Assembly (NCBI RefSeq): GCF_001883705.2 | Contig: NZ_MDEQ02000029.1 | Coordinates: forward strand, 25,536-89,535 | Direction: 5' to 3' | Length of the DNA: 64,000 nucleotides | DNA from: Burkholderia catarinensis | GTDB lineage: Bacteria > Pseudomonadota > Gammaproteobacteria > Burkholderiales > Burkholderiaceae | In this document: positions 1-8,959 of the stretch, piece after piece | Position numbering within the stretch: position 1 is the first letter of the stretch | How the letters are laid out: every line of letters starts with the position of its first letter | Made by a program: the position numbers and the translations under genes | The notes under the pieces: model-generated | Seen by the model: the letters and a program-made list of their open reading frames with translations, nothing else | The model's database searches: none | What the model was told of the DNA's origin: nothing

Positions 1-437
1 TCGGGACCCGCGAAGCCGAGCGCCTCGACGCCGACCTGGTGGAACTGGCGATAGCGGCCGCGCTGCGGGCGCTCGTGGCGGAACATCGGGCCGATGTACC
101 ACAGGCGCTTCGGGCCGTCGTACAGCATGTTGTGCTCGATCGACGCGCGCACGACGGCCGCGGTGTTTTCCGGGCGCATCGTCAGGTTCTCGCCGTTCAG
201 CGCGTCGGTGAAGCTGTACATCTCCTTCTCGACGATGTCCGTGACTTCGCCGATGCCGCGCGTGAAGAGTTGCGTGTGTTCGACGATCGGCGTGCGGATG
301 TTCTGGTAGCCGTACGCGCGCAGCAGCGATTTCACGGTGGCTTCGAAGAACTCCCAAAGGCCGGCATCCTGCGGGAGGATGTCATTCATGCCCTTGACGC
401 CGGTGAGCTTCTCGATCTTGCGTTTCTGTTCAGTCAT
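1..437 (-). CDS. hisS: Histidyl-tRNA synthetase, N-terminal part
   Basis: Class II aminoacyl-tRNA synthetase charging tRNA-His in the cytoplasm. Only the first 145 residues are visible because the gene runs off the left edge. The protein starts MTEQKRKIEKLTGVKGMNDI, typical of bacterial HisS. The class II motif 2 region follows, with RPENTAAVVRA and then FRHERPQRGRYRQFHQ near residues 85-130; the arginine of FRHERPQ contacts the substrate in this family. The start lies 16 bp after the ispG stop, so the two are probably cotranscribed. Identification is secure; the catalytic C-terminal part cannot be judged here. Confidence 0.95.
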   Translation of the reverse strand, partial: MTEQKRKIEKLTGVKGMNDILPQDAGLWEFFEATVKSLLRAYGYQNIRTPIVEHTQLFTRGIGEVTDIVEKEMYSFTDALNGENLTMRPENTAAVVRASIEHNMLYDGPKRLWYIGPMFRHERPQRGRYRQFHQVGVEALGFAGP

Positions 438-453
438 CGTGTGTATGGACGAA

Positions 454-1770
454 TTAATTCAGGGCCTCGGTGCGGCCGTAATTGCGTGCGACGTAGTCGC
501 TGACGATCTGCTGGAATTCCTCGGCGATCCGCTCGCCGCGCAGCGTCTTGACCTTCTCGCCGTCGATGAAGACGGGAGCGGCCGGGTTTTCGCCCGAACC
601 CGGCAGGCTGATGCCAATGTTCGCGTGCTTCGATTCGCCCGGGCCGTTGACGATGCAGCCCATCACCGCGACGTTCATCTTCTCGACGCCCGGATACTCC
701 TTGCGCCAGGTGGGCATCTGCTCGCGCAGGTAGGTCTGGATCTGCATCGCGAGTTCCTGGAACAGCGTGCTCGTCGTACGACCGCAGCCCGGGCACGCGA
801 TCACCATCGGCGCGAACGAGCGCAGGCCCATCGTCTGGAGGATTTCCTGGCCGACGATCACCTCGCCCGTGCGCGACGCGCCCGGTTCCGGCGTCAGCGA
901 GATGCGGATCGTGTCGCCGATCCCTTCCTGCAGCAGCACGCCGAGCGCTGCCGTCGATGCGACGATGCCCTTCGAGCCCATGCCGGCCTCGGTCAGCCCG
1001 AGGTGCAGCGCAAAGCCGCAGCGGCGGCCGAGCTCGCGGTACACGGCGATCAGGTCCTGCACGCCGCTGACCTTGCACGACAGCACGATGCGGTCGCGGC
1101 CGAGGCCCAGTTCGACTGCACGCTCGGCCGAGCCGATCGCCGACTGGATCAGCGCCTCGTACATCACGCTTTGCGCGTCCCACGGCTGCGAACGCGCGCC
1201 GTTCTCGTCCATCATGCGTGCGAGCAGGTCCTGGTCGAGGCTGCCCCAGTTCACGCCGATCCGCACGGCCTTGTCGTACCTGGCCGCGGCCTCGATCATC
1301 TGCGCGAACTGCGTATCGCGCTTCGCGCCCTGACCGACGTTGCCGGGATTGATCCGGTACTTCGACAGCGACTCCGCGCAGCCCGGGTAGTCGCGCAGCA
1401 GCAGGTGGCCGTTGTAATGAAAATCGCCGACGAGCGGCACGGTCACGCCCATCCGGTCGAGCTGCTCGCGGATCGCCGGCACGGCGGCCGCCGCCTCGGG
1501 CGTGTTGACCGTGATGCGCACCAGTTCGGAGCCCGCGTTCGCGAGTTCCTTGATCTGGATCGCCGTGCCGATCGCGTCGGCCGTATCGGTATTCGTCATC
1601 GACTGCACGCGCACCGGCGCGTCGCCGCCGATCGTCACGAGCTGCCCGCCCCAGCGGACATCCACCGCATGCGATACGCGGCGCGGCTGATGCCCGCCGA
1701 ACACCGGCTCGGTTGAACAAATCTGACTGCTGCGTGGGGATTGAGCTTCGGATTGCATCGATAGATCCAT
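454..1770 (-). CDS. ispG: 4-hydroxy-3-methylbut-2-en-1-yl diphosphate synthase (flavodoxin)
   Basis: Penultimate enzyme of the MEP isoprenoid pathway; it reductively converts MEcPP to HMBPP with a 4Fe-4S cluster. The 438-residue protein has an N-terminal TIM-barrel region with the VRITVNTPEAA and INPGNVGQG stretches. The three cluster cysteines are C326 and C329 (ACPGCGRTT) and C372 (MGCIVNGPGE). An alternative start at the fifth codon (position 1758, MQSEAQS) is equally possible. It lies between rodZ and hisS in a same-strand run; the 100-bp gap from rodZ contains two hairpins annotated separately. Length is normal for the family. Confidence 0.96.
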   Translation of the reverse strand: MDLSMQSEAQSPRSSQICSTEPVFGGHQPRRVSHAVDVRWGGQLVTIGGDAPVRVQSMTNTDTADAIGTAIQIKELANAGSELVRITVNTPEAAAAVPAIREQLDRMGVTVPLVGDFHYNGHLLLRDYPGCAESLSKYRINPGNVGQGAKRDTQFAQMIEAAARYDKAVRIGVNWGSLDQDLLARMMDENGARSQPWDAQSVMYEALIQSAIGSAERAVELGLGRDRIVLSCKVSGVQDLIAVYRELGRRCGFALHLGLTEAGMGSKGIVASTAALGVLLQEGIGDTIRISLTPEPGASRTGEVIVGQEILQTMGLRSFAPMVIACPGCGRTTSTLFQELAMQIQTYLREQMPTWRKEYPGVEKMNVAVMGCIVNGPGESKHANIGISLPGSGENPAAPVFIDGEKVKTLRGERIAEEFQQIVSDYVARNYGRTEALN

Positions 1771-1779
1771 TTACGCGGA

Positions 1780-1800
1780 ATGCGCCGCGACGCGGCGCAT
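1780..1800 (-). other. Perfect 9-bp hairpin in ispG leader
   Basis: Arms ATGCGCCGC and GCGGCGCAT around a 3-nt loop, 10 bp upstream of the ispG start. It directly follows the terminator-like hairpin at 1806-1866 in the direction of transcription. It could block translation initiation or stabilise mRNA; there is no T-run. Confidence 0.5.
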
Positions 1801-1805
1801 GAATT

Positions 1806-1866
1806 GAAAAAGCGCCGTGCCCTCACGGCCTGCCGATATCGACGACAGGCGTTCGCCACGGCGCTT
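1806..1866 (-). terminator. Terminator-like hairpin between rodZ and ispG
   Basis: A 10-bp perfect stem (AAGCGCCGTG at 1857-1866 pairing with CACGGCGCTT at 1810-1819, read on minus) encloses a smaller GCCTG/CAGGC hairpin and is followed by TTTTTC. It sits 4 bp after the rodZ stop. It should at least partly terminate rodZ transcripts before ispG, acting as an intra-operon attenuator unless ispG has its own promoter. Confidence 0.65.
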
Positions 1867-1870
1867 GACG

Positions 1871-2890
1871 TCAGGGCAACGTGAACCGCGCCACATTACC
1901 CCGCGCTGCCGAATATTTTGCCGGATCGACAGGCTTCCCGTCGAACGCAACCGCGTCGAGGCCCGCCTTGTTGCCGATCGTGACCTTGAACGGCCCGTCG
2001 CCGGCGACCTGCTTCGTCTCGCCGGCCCGCACCAGCGCCGAGAACAGCTCCTTGCCGTTCTTGTCGCGCACGCTGAACCAGCAATCCTGCTTGACCTTCA
2101 GTTCCACCATCGACTGGCCTGCCGCGACCACGACGCTCGCCGGCTGGGCCGGCGCAGCGGCGCTCGCCGCCGCCGGCGCCACGACAGGCTGCGATGCAAC
2201 GGCGGCCACGACCGGTGCCGCGGGCGCCGGCGCCGCGGACGTAATCGGCTGCGTTGCCGCAGCGGACGTCGCAGCCGGGGCCGGAACCTCATTGGCGGCG
2301 ACGGCCGACGCGCCGCTCGCAGCCGCCTCTTCGACGGAAGAAGACGATGCCGCCGGCGCGCTCGCGGCCGACGCATGCTCCGCGTCGCTGCCCTTGAAGC
2401 GCGCAAGCAGGCTCGACGAATCGCCGCCAGTGTGCCACATCAGTACTGCGACCACCGCGACGACGACGATCGCCGTTCCCCACAGCCACGGGTGCTGGCG
2501 CGACGAGCCGCCGAGCGGAATCGACACGCGGCCGCGCGGCAGATCCGTGCCCGACGATGCAGGCATCGACAGGTCGACTTCCGGCACCCCGCGCTCACGG
2601 CGCAGCGCCTGCGCGAACGGTTCCGGGTCGACGCCGAGCATCTTCGCGTAGCTGCGGACAACACCGAGCGCGAACGTCACGCCGGGCAAATGACTGATGT
2701 CGCCTGCCTCGAGCGCCCGGAGCTTCTGCGGTGCGACCTTGAGCCGCGCCGATACGTCGTCGACCGACCAGCCCTTCGTCTCCCGAAGCTGCGCCAGCCG
2801 GCTGCCGACCGCCGCCAGCGATTCCAGTCCCGCCGGTGCCGGCTTCGCGGCATTCGTCTCTGCGCCGTTAGACGGCTGCGGCTCACTCAT
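1871..2890 (-). CDS. rodZ: Cytoskeletal protein RodZ
   Basis: Bitopic inner-membrane protein that links MreB to the elongation machinery and so maintains rod shape. The 339 residues show an N-terminal helix-turn-helix of the HTH_25 type (about 27-93), a basic juxtamembrane stretch, a single transmembrane helix (about 136-152), a long Ala/Pro/Val-rich periplasmic linker (about 165-255) and a C-terminal DUF4115 domain (MVELKVKQDCWFSVRDKNGK onward). The linker is low-complexity, as usual for RodZ in this genus. The gene lies between rlmN and ispG, a common neighbourhood in proteobacteria; the pilW/pilF-type TPR gene often found between rlmN and rodZ is absent. Confidence 0.92.
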   Translation of the reverse strand: MSEPQPSNGAETNAAKPAPAGLESLAAVGSRLAQLRETKGWSVDDVSARLKVAPQKLRALEAGDISHLPGVTFALGVVRSYAKMLGVDPEPFAQALRRERGVPEVDLSMPASSGTDLPRGRVSIPLGGSSRQHPWLWGTAIVVVAVVAVLMWHTGGDSSSLLARFKGSDAEHASAASAPAASSSSVEEAAASGASAVAANEVPAPAATSAAATQPITSAAPAPAAPVVAAVASQPVVAPAAASAAAPAQPASVVVAAGQSMVELKVKQDCWFSVRDKNGKELFSALVRAGETKQVAGDGPFKVTIGNKAGLDAVAFDGKPVDPAKYSAARGNVARFTLP

Positions 2891-3043
2891 CCTTGTCCTC
2901 GCGTCGATTCTTCTTCACTGGCGGCTGCCGCCAGCTCCCGCCGGCCGGCACCCGCAACTGTTCATACCATGCGCGGCGCCGTGGCACCGCGACCGATCGC
3001 TATTCGCGTGTTGTACCGCCCGAAGGTTCTGGCATCCCCGGCC

Positions 3044-3080
3044 AGGCGCCCCGACTAGGCGTCCCCGACTAGGCGCCCCC
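3044..3080. repeat. Short GC-rich tandem repeat between rlmN and rodZ
   Basis: Two and a half copies of a 13-14-bp unit, GGCG(T)CCCCGACTA. The last copy abuts the rlmN stop region. No function is evident; it may be a slippage product. Confidence 0.6.
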
Positions 3081-3081
3081 G

Positions 3082-4221
3082 TCAAACCGCCCGAACTTCG
3101 ATGATTTTTCCTGCTGCGCCCGTTCGCTCCGCGAGGCGAGTGCGGTCCTTCACCGCGCCGGCCAGCTGGCCGCATGCGGCATCGATATCGTCGCCGCGCG
3201 TCTTGCGCACGGTCGTGACGACACCCGCGTCGATGAGGACCTGCGCAAAACGCTTGATCTGCTCCGGCTTCGAGCGGATGAGGCCCGATTCCGGAAACGG
3301 ATTGAACGGGATCAAATTGAACTTGCACGGCACGTCGCGCGTGACGGCCAGCAGCTCGCGCGCATGCGCTTCGGTGTCGTTGACACCGTCCAGCATGCAG
3401 TATTCGAAAGTAATGAAGTCGCGCGGCGCGACTTTCAGATAGCGCTGGCACGCAGCCATCAGCTCACGAAGCGGATACTTCTTGTTGAGCGGCACCAGCT
3501 CGTCGCGCAGCGCATCGTTCGGCGCGTGCAGCGAAACGGCCAGCGCGACCGGCAATTCGGCGCCGAGGCGGTCCATCATCGGCACCACGCCGGAAGTCGA
3601 CAGCGTGACGCGGCGGCGCGACAGGCCGTACGCGTTGTCGTCGAGCATCAGCCGCATCGCGGGCACGACCGCGCTGTAATTCAGGAGCGGCTCGCCCATG
3701 CCCATCATCACCACGTTGGTGACGACCCGTTCGGCCTTGCCGTTCGGGCCGGGCGCGCGGCCCAGCGACGCTCGCAGTGCAAATTCGGCCATCCGGAGCT
3801 GGCCGATGATTTCGGCTGTCGACAGGTTGCGGGAAAAGCCCTGCTTGCCCGTCGAACAGAAGCGGCAGTTGACCGCGCACCCAGCCTGCGACGACACGCA
3901 CAGCGTGCCGCGCGTCTCTTCCGGGATGAACACGGTTTCGACCGCATTGCCGTTTCCGACGTCGATCAGCCACTTGCGCGTGCCGTCGGTGGAAACGTGA
4001 TCGCTGGCGATGTCCGGCATCACGATCGACGCGCGGCCCTTGAGTTTCTCCCTCAGGGACTTCGCGAGATCGGTCATGCCGTCGAAATCGCCGGCGTTGT
4101 ATTGGTGGATCCAGCGCTGCAACTGCTTGGCGCGGAACGGCTTCTCGCCCAGGCTGCCGCAGTACGCGACAAGACCCTCGGCATCGAAGTCGAGAAGATT
4201 GACGGAAGTTTCGCTCGTCAT
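3082..4221 (-). CDS. rlmN: Dual-specificity 23S rRNA/tRNA m2A methyltransferase RlmN
   Basis: Radical-SAM enzyme that methylates C2 of A2503 in 23S rRNA and A37 in some tRNAs. The 379-residue protein carries the radical-SAM 4Fe-4S motif C115-x3-C119-x2-C122 within AGCAVNCRFC, the SAM-binding MGMGEPL segment, and the family's C-terminal cysteine, C350 in DAACGQL, used for the covalent intermediate. The ATG at 4221 begins MTSETSVNLLDFD. It lies 55 bp downstream of ndk on the same strand, a conserved ndk-rlmN order. Nothing is missing. Confidence 0.96.
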   Translation of the reverse strand: MTSETSVNLLDFDAEGLVAYCGSLGEKPFRAKQLQRWIHQYNAGDFDGMTDLAKSLREKLKGRASIVMPDIASDHVSTDGTRKWLIDVGNGNAVETVFIPEETRGTLCVSSQAGCAVNCRFCSTGKQGFSRNLSTAEIIGQLRMAEFALRASLGRAPGPNGKAERVVTNVVMMGMGEPLLNYSAVVPAMRLMLDDNAYGLSRRRVTLSTSGVVPMMDRLGAELPVALAVSLHAPNDALRDELVPLNKKYPLRELMAACQRYLKVAPRDFITFEYCMLDGVNDTEAHARELLAVTRDVPCKFNLIPFNPFPESGLIRSKPEQIKRFAQVLIDAGVVTTVRKTRGDDIDAACGQLAGAVKDRTRLAERTGAAGKIIEVRAV

Positions 4222-4276
4222 GATGTGCTGCCTTGCCGCGTGCGCTGAATCCTGCCTACTTGCTGTCAGCCAGGGC

Positions 4277-4702
4277 TTAGCGCGAGTAAACGTTCATTTC
4301 CGGGAAGAAGAACGCGACTTCGACCGCTGCCGTTTCCGCAGCGTCCGAGCCGTGAACGGCGTTCGCGTCGATGCTGTCGGCGAAGTCGGCGCGGATCGTG
4401 CCCGCTTCCGCCTTCTTCGGATCCGTTGCACCCATCAGGTCGCGGTTCTTCAGGATCGCGCCTTCACCTTCCAGAACCTGGATCATCACCGGGCCCGAGA
4501 TCATGAAATCGACGAGGTCCTTGAAGAACGGACGCGCTGCGTGAACCGCGTAGAACTTCTCGGCGTCGGCACGCGACAGGTGGGCCATGCGCGATGCGAT
4601 GATCTTCAGGCCGGCGCCTTCGAAACGGCTGTAGATCTGACCGATCACGTTCTTTGCCACCGCATCCGGCTTGATGATCGACAGGGTGCGCTCGATTGCC
4701 AT
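4277..4702 (-). CDS. ndk: Nucleoside-diphosphate kinase
   Basis: Transfers the gamma-phosphate from ATP to other NDPs, balancing (d)NTP pools in the cytoplasm. At 141 residues it has standard length. The phosphorylated histidine is H117 in NAVHGSD, and the N-terminal ERTLSIIKPDAV segment is diagnostic. It is the first gene of the minus-strand run ndk-rlmN-rodZ-ispG-hisS, with its own extended -10 promoter just upstream (4749-4757). Confidence 0.97.
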   Translation of the reverse strand: MAIERTLSIIKPDAVAKNVIGQIYSRFEGAGLKIIASRMAHLSRADAEKFYAVHAARPFFKDLVDFMISGPVMIQVLEGEGAILKNRDLMGATDPKKAEAGTIRADFADSIDANAVHGSDAAETAAVEVAFFFPEMNVYSR

Positions 4703-4748
4703 AAAAACTCCAAAAAATTAAGAAGTTACAGGTTCAAATGAATCCGCT

Positions 4749-4757
4749 ATTGTAGCA
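4749..4757 (-). promoter_or_regulatory. Extended -10 promoter of ndk
   Basis: On minus the sequence reads TGCTACAAT, an extended -10 (TGn + TACAAT) 47 bp upstream of the ndk ATG. No good -35 lies at the usual distance, which fits extended -10 promoters. Confidence 0.55.
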
Positions 4758-4950
4758 CGATCCCGTGTATCATTGCGATTGAACCCTTACACGCATGAAA
4801 GGTTCAGAATCCCTATGTTTTGTGTCGCCGGCCATTGAAACCTCGTGGCACGGAACGTATCTTAGCCATAGCTGCCCCGGTTTGCTGCGCCGCACACCGC
4901 GCGCGCCGAACCGGCCCCGGACGCTCACGCGTTCAATGTTAGGAGAAACC

Positions 4951-5649
4951 ATGAACGACTATCCGTACAATTTCGGCCGCGGCGGTTCCGTCAGCACCGC
5001 CGAGGTACGCAACCGCGTACTGCGGAACACGTACTGGCTGCTCGCGCTGTCGATGGTGCCGACCGTGCTGGGCGCCTGGGTCGGTGTCGCGACGGGCTTC
5101 TCGCTGTTCGCGGCCACGAGCCCGATGATGAGCCTGCTCGCGTTCTTCGCGATCGCGTTCGGCTTCATGTTCGCGATCGAGCGGACGAAGAACAGCGCCG
5201 CCGGCGTGTTCGTGCTGCTCGGCTTCACGTTCTTCATGGGCCTGATGCTGTCGCGGCTGCTGAGCTTCATCCTCGGCTTCTCGAACGGCCCGTCGCTGAT
5301 CATGCTCGCGTTCGGCGGCACCGGCATCATCTTCGCCACGATGGCGACGATCGCCACCGTCAGCAAGCGAGACTTCTCGGGGCTCGGCAAGTGGCTGTTC
5401 ATGGGCGTGATCGTGATCCTGCTCGCGTCGGTCGCGAATATCTTCCTGCAACTGCCGGCGCTGATGCTCACCGTGTCGGTACTCGCGATCGCGATCTTCT
5501 CCGCGTACATGCTGTTCGACGTCCAGCGCGTCGTGAACGGCGGCGAGACGAATTACATCTCGGCCACGCTCGCGATCTACCTCGACCTGTACAACGTGTT
5601 CACGAACCTGCTCGCGCTGCTCGGCATCTTCGGCGGCAACCGCAACTGA
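4951..5649 (+). CDS. Bax inhibitor-1/YccA family membrane protein
   Basis: Integral inner-membrane protein of the BI-1 (UPF0005) family; bacterial members are YccA/YbhL-like and are linked to FtsH modulation or ion leak, with the exact role unproven. The 232 residues have a short cytoplasmic N-terminus (MNDYPYNFGRGG) and about seven hydrophobic helices, including FALFDVQRVVNGG-like family sequence near the C-terminus (YMLFDVQRVV). The ATG at 4951 is preceded by AGGAGA at 4941; a longer reading frame from 4795 lacks a ribosome site and is rejected. It stands alone, divergent from ndk and convergent with rlmD across a bidirectional terminator. Confidence 0.9.
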   Translation: MNDYPYNFGRGGSVSTAEVRNRVLRNTYWLLALSMVPTVLGAWVGVATGFSLFAATSPMMSLLAFFAIAFGFMFAIERTKNSAAGVFVLLGFTFFMGLMLSRLLSFILGFSNGPSLIMLAFGGTGIIFATMATIATVSKRDFSGLGKWLFMGVIVILLASVANIFLQLPALMLTVSVLAIAIFSAYMLFDVQRVVNGGETNYISATLAIYLDLYNVFTNLLALLGIFGGNRN

Positions 5650-5667
5650 CGTTCGCCACGCACCATG

Positions 5668-5696
5668 AAAAAACCGGCCCGCGGGCCGGTTTTTTT
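5668..5696. terminator. Bidirectional terminator between BI-1 gene and rlmD
   Basis: The perfect palindrome AACCGGCCC/GGGCCGGTT is flanked by an A-run on the left and a T-run on the right, so it can serve both convergent genes. Confidence 0.9.
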
Positions 5697-5712
5697 ACGT
5701 CCGCCGCCCGGC

Positions 5713-7110
5713 TCAGTCGCGCTCGAACAGCGCGATCGATTCGACGTGCGACGTATTCGGGAACATGTTCACGACGCCTGCGCCCTTCAGCCGGTAGCCG
5801 GCCTCGTGCACGAGCAGGCCCGCGTCGCGCGCCAGCGTCGACGGGTTGCACGACACGTAGACGATGCGCTTGGGCAGCGGGCCTTCGCCGCTCTGCGCGA
5901 TCTCGGCCAGCGCCTTCGACACCGCGAGCGCGCCTTCGCGCGGCGGGTCGATCAGGAACTTGTCGAATGCGCCGAGCGCACGGATGTCGTCGCCCGTCAC
6001 TTCGAACAGGTTCCGGCATGCGAACGTCGTGTGGCCGTCGACACCGTTTTCGCGTGCATTCGCCAGCGCGCGCGTCGTCAGCGTTTCGCTGCCTTCGATG
6101 CCCACCACTTCGCGCGACAGCCGCGCGAGCGGCAGCGTGAAATTGCCGATCCCGCAGAACAGGTCGAGCACGCGCTCGTCGCGCGACGGCGCGAGCAGGC
6201 GCAGCGCACGGCCCACCAGCACGCGGTTGATCTGATGGTTGACCTGCGTGAAGTCGGTCGGCTTGAACGGCATGCGGATACCGAATTCCGGCAGCGTGTA
6301 GTCGAGCGACACGTCGAGCGGATAGAACGGCGTCACCGTGTCGGGGCCCTTCGGCTGCAACCAGAACTGCACCTTGTGCTCGTCCGCGAACGCGCGCAGC
6401 AATGCTTCGTCGTCCGCGTTGATCGGCTCCAGCACGCGCAGCACGAGCGCAGTGACCTCCGAGCCGACCGCGAGCTCGATCTGCGGCATCCGATCGCGGA
6501 TCGACAGCCCCTCGACGAGCCGGCGCAGCGGCACGAGCATCGCCGACACGTGCGGCGGCAGCACTTCGCAGCTCGTCATGTCGGCGACGTAGCTGCTCTT
6601 CTTCTCGTGGAACCCGACCAGCACGCCGCCCTTCTTCGCCACGTCGCGCACGGTCAGGCGCGCACGATAGCGATAGCCCCACGACGGCCCGTGGATCGGC
6701 GCGAACATCGTTTCCGCGCGCAGCTTCGCCAGGTGCCACAGGTTGTCTTCGAGCACCCGCTGCTTGACCGCCACCTGCGCGCGCATGTCGAGATGTTGCA
6801 TCGAGCAGCCGCCGCAGGTGCCGAAGAACTTGCATTTCGGCTGCGTGCGCATCACGCTCGGGCGCAGAATGTCGACAACCGTCGCCTGCTCGTAGCTCGG
6901 CTTGCGGCGGTAGCTCGAATAGGTCACGCGCTCGCCCGGCAGCGCACCTTCGACGAAGATGACCTTGCCCGGCTCGCCGTCCTCGGTGATCGTGCGGCCG
7001 ACACCGCGGGCTTCCATGTCGAGCGATTCGATCTCGAGAACCGGGGCGATCCCGGGCGCGACGGGCGCATTTTTCGACTTGCGCGCAGAAGTGGGGACGG
7101 CTTCGGACAC
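5713..7110 (-). CDS. rlmD: 23S rRNA (uracil-1939-C5)-methyltransferase RlmD
   Basis: SAM-dependent methyltransferase of the RumA/TrmA family acting on U1939 of 23S rRNA. It has an N-terminal TRAM domain (LEIESLDMEARGVGR), the Fe-S cysteine cluster C-x5-C-x2-C (CKFFGTCGGCSMQH), the SAM-binding LDLFCGIGNFTLPLA segment and the nucleophilic cysteine in YVSCNPSTLARD. I start it at the GTG at 7110 (465 residues): AGGAAAAG lies 7 bp upstream and the known family N-terminus begins there. Upstream in-frame ATGs would add about 69 unrelated residues. Confidence 0.93.
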   Translation of the reverse strand: MSEAVPTSARKSKNAPVAPGIAPVLEIESLDMEARGVGRTITEDGEPGKVIFVEGALPGERVTYSSYRRKPSYEQATVVDILRPSVMRTQPKCKFFGTCGGCSMQHLDMRAQVAVKQRVLEDNLWHLAKLRAETMFAPIHGPSWGYRYRARLTVRDVAKKGGVLVGFHEKKSSYVADMTSCEVLPPHVSAMLVPLRRLVEGLSIRDRMPQIELAVGSEVTALVLRVLEPINADDEALLRAFADEHKVQFWLQPKGPDTVTPFYPLDVSLDYTLPEFGIRMPFKPTDFTQVNHQINRVLVGRALRLLAPSRDERVLDLFCGIGNFTLPLARLSREVVGIEGSETLTTRALANARENGVDGHTTFACRNLFEVTGDDIRALGAFDKFLIDPPREGALAVSKALAEIAQSGEGPLPKRIVYVSCNPSTLARDAGLLVHEAGYRLKGAGVVNMFPNTSHVESIALFERD

Positions 7111-7294
7111 CAGCTTTTCCTGACAAACGTTGAAGAAGGCGAGATTGTAGACGACGAAGGCCCGCATCGCCCGCTTTGCTTGGGACGCGGGCTCATACTG
7201 AAGCATAGACGGCCCTGCATCGCGCCGGAATCGACCGGCAGAGTCGATCGGGACCGGCCTGCAGCCCGAAATCCGCCCGACAGGAGTTTCCACC

Positions 7295-8149
7295 ATGCAG
7301 CTGATCGACTGGAACATTCAATGGGGTCGGGACGCGGACGGCGTTGTCGACCTTTCGCGCACCGTCGCGGCAATCCGCCGGCTCGGCGACTTCGACGTGC
7401 TGTGCCTGCAGGAGGTCACGCGCGGTTTCGGTGCATTGCCCGGCCAGCCCGGCCCCGACCAGTTCGCCGAACTGGCGGCGCTGCTGCCCGGCCATACGAT
7501 CATCGAAGCAATCGGCGCCGACCTGCCGGCCATCGAATCCGGCGCGCCGCGCCGCCAGTTCGGCAATGCGATCGCGACCCGGCTGCCGGTCGGCCGCGTG
7601 CTGCGCCAGTTGCTGCCGTGGCCGGCCGACGCCGGCGCGCCGTCGATGCCGCGCGTCGCGCTCGACGTCGAGCTGCAGGCACCTTTCGGGCCGCTGCGCG
7701 TGGTCACCACGCATCTGGAATACTATTCGGCGCGCCAGCGGCTTGCGCAGGCCGATGCGCTGCGCGATCGGCATCGCGAGGCCTGCGCGCATGCGGAACG
7801 GCCGGCGCCCGCCGAAACCGCCGAGGGGCCGTTCAGCGCGACAGGCCAGCCGCGCGATGCGATCGTCTGCGGCGATTTCAACAGCGCGTTCGGCAGCGAT
7901 GCCTACTGCCGCTTCCTGGAGCCGATCGCGGACGCTCCACGCTTCATCGACGCCTGGGTCGCGCGGCACCCCGGCCGCACGCCGCCACCGACGGCCGGCG
8001 TCTACGATACGGTGCAATGGTCGGAGGGGCCGCTCGCGTGCGATTTCGTGTTCGTGACCGAAACGCTGCTGCCGCGCGTCATGCGCTGCGAGATCGACGG
8101 CGACGTGCGTGCGTCGGATCACCAGCCGGTGCTGCTCGAACTCGCCTGA
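7295..8149 (+). CDS. Endonuclease/exonuclease/phosphatase family protein
   Basis: Metal-dependent phosphodiesterase fold shared by exonuclease III, DNase I and inositol phosphatases. In order the protein shows the WNIQWG start strand, the catalytic glutamate in CLQEVTRG, VVTTHLEYYS, CGDFNS and the terminal SDHQPVLLEL with the catalytic Asp-His. All active-site residues of the fold are present, so it should be enzymatic, but the substrate cannot be read from sequence. 284 residues, no signal peptide. A CAGGAG ribosome site lies 8 bp before the ATG. Divergent from rlmD, convergent with the exonuclease gene. Confidence 0.85.
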   Translation: MQLIDWNIQWGRDADGVVDLSRTVAAIRRLGDFDVLCLQEVTRGFGALPGQPGPDQFAELAALLPGHTIIEAIGADLPAIESGAPRRQFGNAIATRLPVGRVLRQLLPWPADAGAPSMPRVALDVELQAPFGPLRVVTTHLEYYSARQRLAQADALRDRHREACAHAERPAPAETAEGPFSATGQPRDAIVCGDFNSAFGSDAYCRFLEPIADAPRFIDAWVARHPGRTPPPTAGVYDTVQWSEGPLACDFVFVTETLLPRVMRCEIDGDVRASDHQPVLLELA

Positions 8150-8179
8150 TCGCGCCGGCCGCGGCGCGGCCGGCCCGCG

Positions 8180-8956
8180 CTACGCGTCGAAACCGGCCAG
8201 GTATTCGGCCCAGTGCGACGCCGGCTCCTGCGCAAGCGAGTTCTTCACGAGCAGGATCTCGTCCGCATACTCGCTCGGCGTCAGGCCGCCGCGCATCAAC
8301 TGGAACCGGCAATACAGCAGGTACGTATTGACGACGTCGGTTTCGCAATAGTTGCGGATTTCCTCGATCCGGCCGGCCTGGAACGCCGGCCACACCTGGC
8401 TGCCGTCCATCCCGAGCTTGCCCGGAAAGCCGCACAGCTTCGCGAGCGCGTCGAGCGGCGCGTTCGCGCGCGCCTGATACATCGCGAGCACGTCCATCAG
8501 ATCGGTATGCCGCGAGTGATAGCGCGAGATGTAGTTGTTCCACTTGAATTCGCGGTCGTCCTCGCCGAGATCCCAGTAGCGGGTCGCGGGGATGCCGTGC
8601 ACGAGCGCGCGGTAATTGAGCACCGGCAGATCGAAGCCGCCGCCGTTCCACGACACGAGCTGCGGCGTGTATTTCTCGATCACGCGGTAGAACGACTGGA
8701 CCAGCGTCGCCTCGTTGTCCTGCGGCGTGCCGAGCGAGCGCACGCGAAAACCGTTGTTGTCGCGGAACACGCACGAGATCGCCGCGATCCGCTGCAGATG
8801 GTGCGGCAGGAAATCGCCGCCGGTCTTCTCGCGGCGTGCGGCGAATGCATGCTCGGCCACCGCGGCATCGTCGAGCGTCGCGGGCAGGTCTTCCAGGCGG
8901 CGAATGCCGTCGACATCGGGAATCGTCTCGATGTCAAAAACAAGAATCGGAGTCAT
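8180..8956 (-). CDS. PolB-related 3'-5' exonuclease
   Basis: Predicted 3'-5' exonuclease related to the proofreading domain of B-family polymerases (DNA_pol_B_exo2/COG3298 type), without a polymerase domain. Exo I is FDIETIPDVDG at residues 6-16, with catalytic Asp and Glu; Exo II is the NGGGFDLPVLNYR region; a C-terminal ETDVVNTYLLY segment supplies the Exo III aspartate. 258 residues. The start is 3 bp after the rpoS stop, so it is translated from the rpoS transcript and could be growth-phase regulated. Its biological substrate is unknown. Confidence 0.85.
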   Translation of the reverse strand: MTPILVFDIETIPDVDGIRRLEDLPATLDDAAVAEHAFAARREKTGGDFLPHHLQRIAAISCVFRDNNGFRVRSLGTPQDNEATLVQSFYRVIEKYTPQLVSWNGGGFDLPVLNYRALVHGIPATRYWDLGEDDREFKWNNYISRYHSRHTDLMDVLAMYQARANAPLDALAKLCGFPGKLGMDGSQVWPAFQAGRIEEIRNYCETDVVNTYLLYCRFQLMRGGLTPSEYADEILLVKNSLAQEPASHWAEYLAGFDA

Positions 8957-8959
8957 CAG

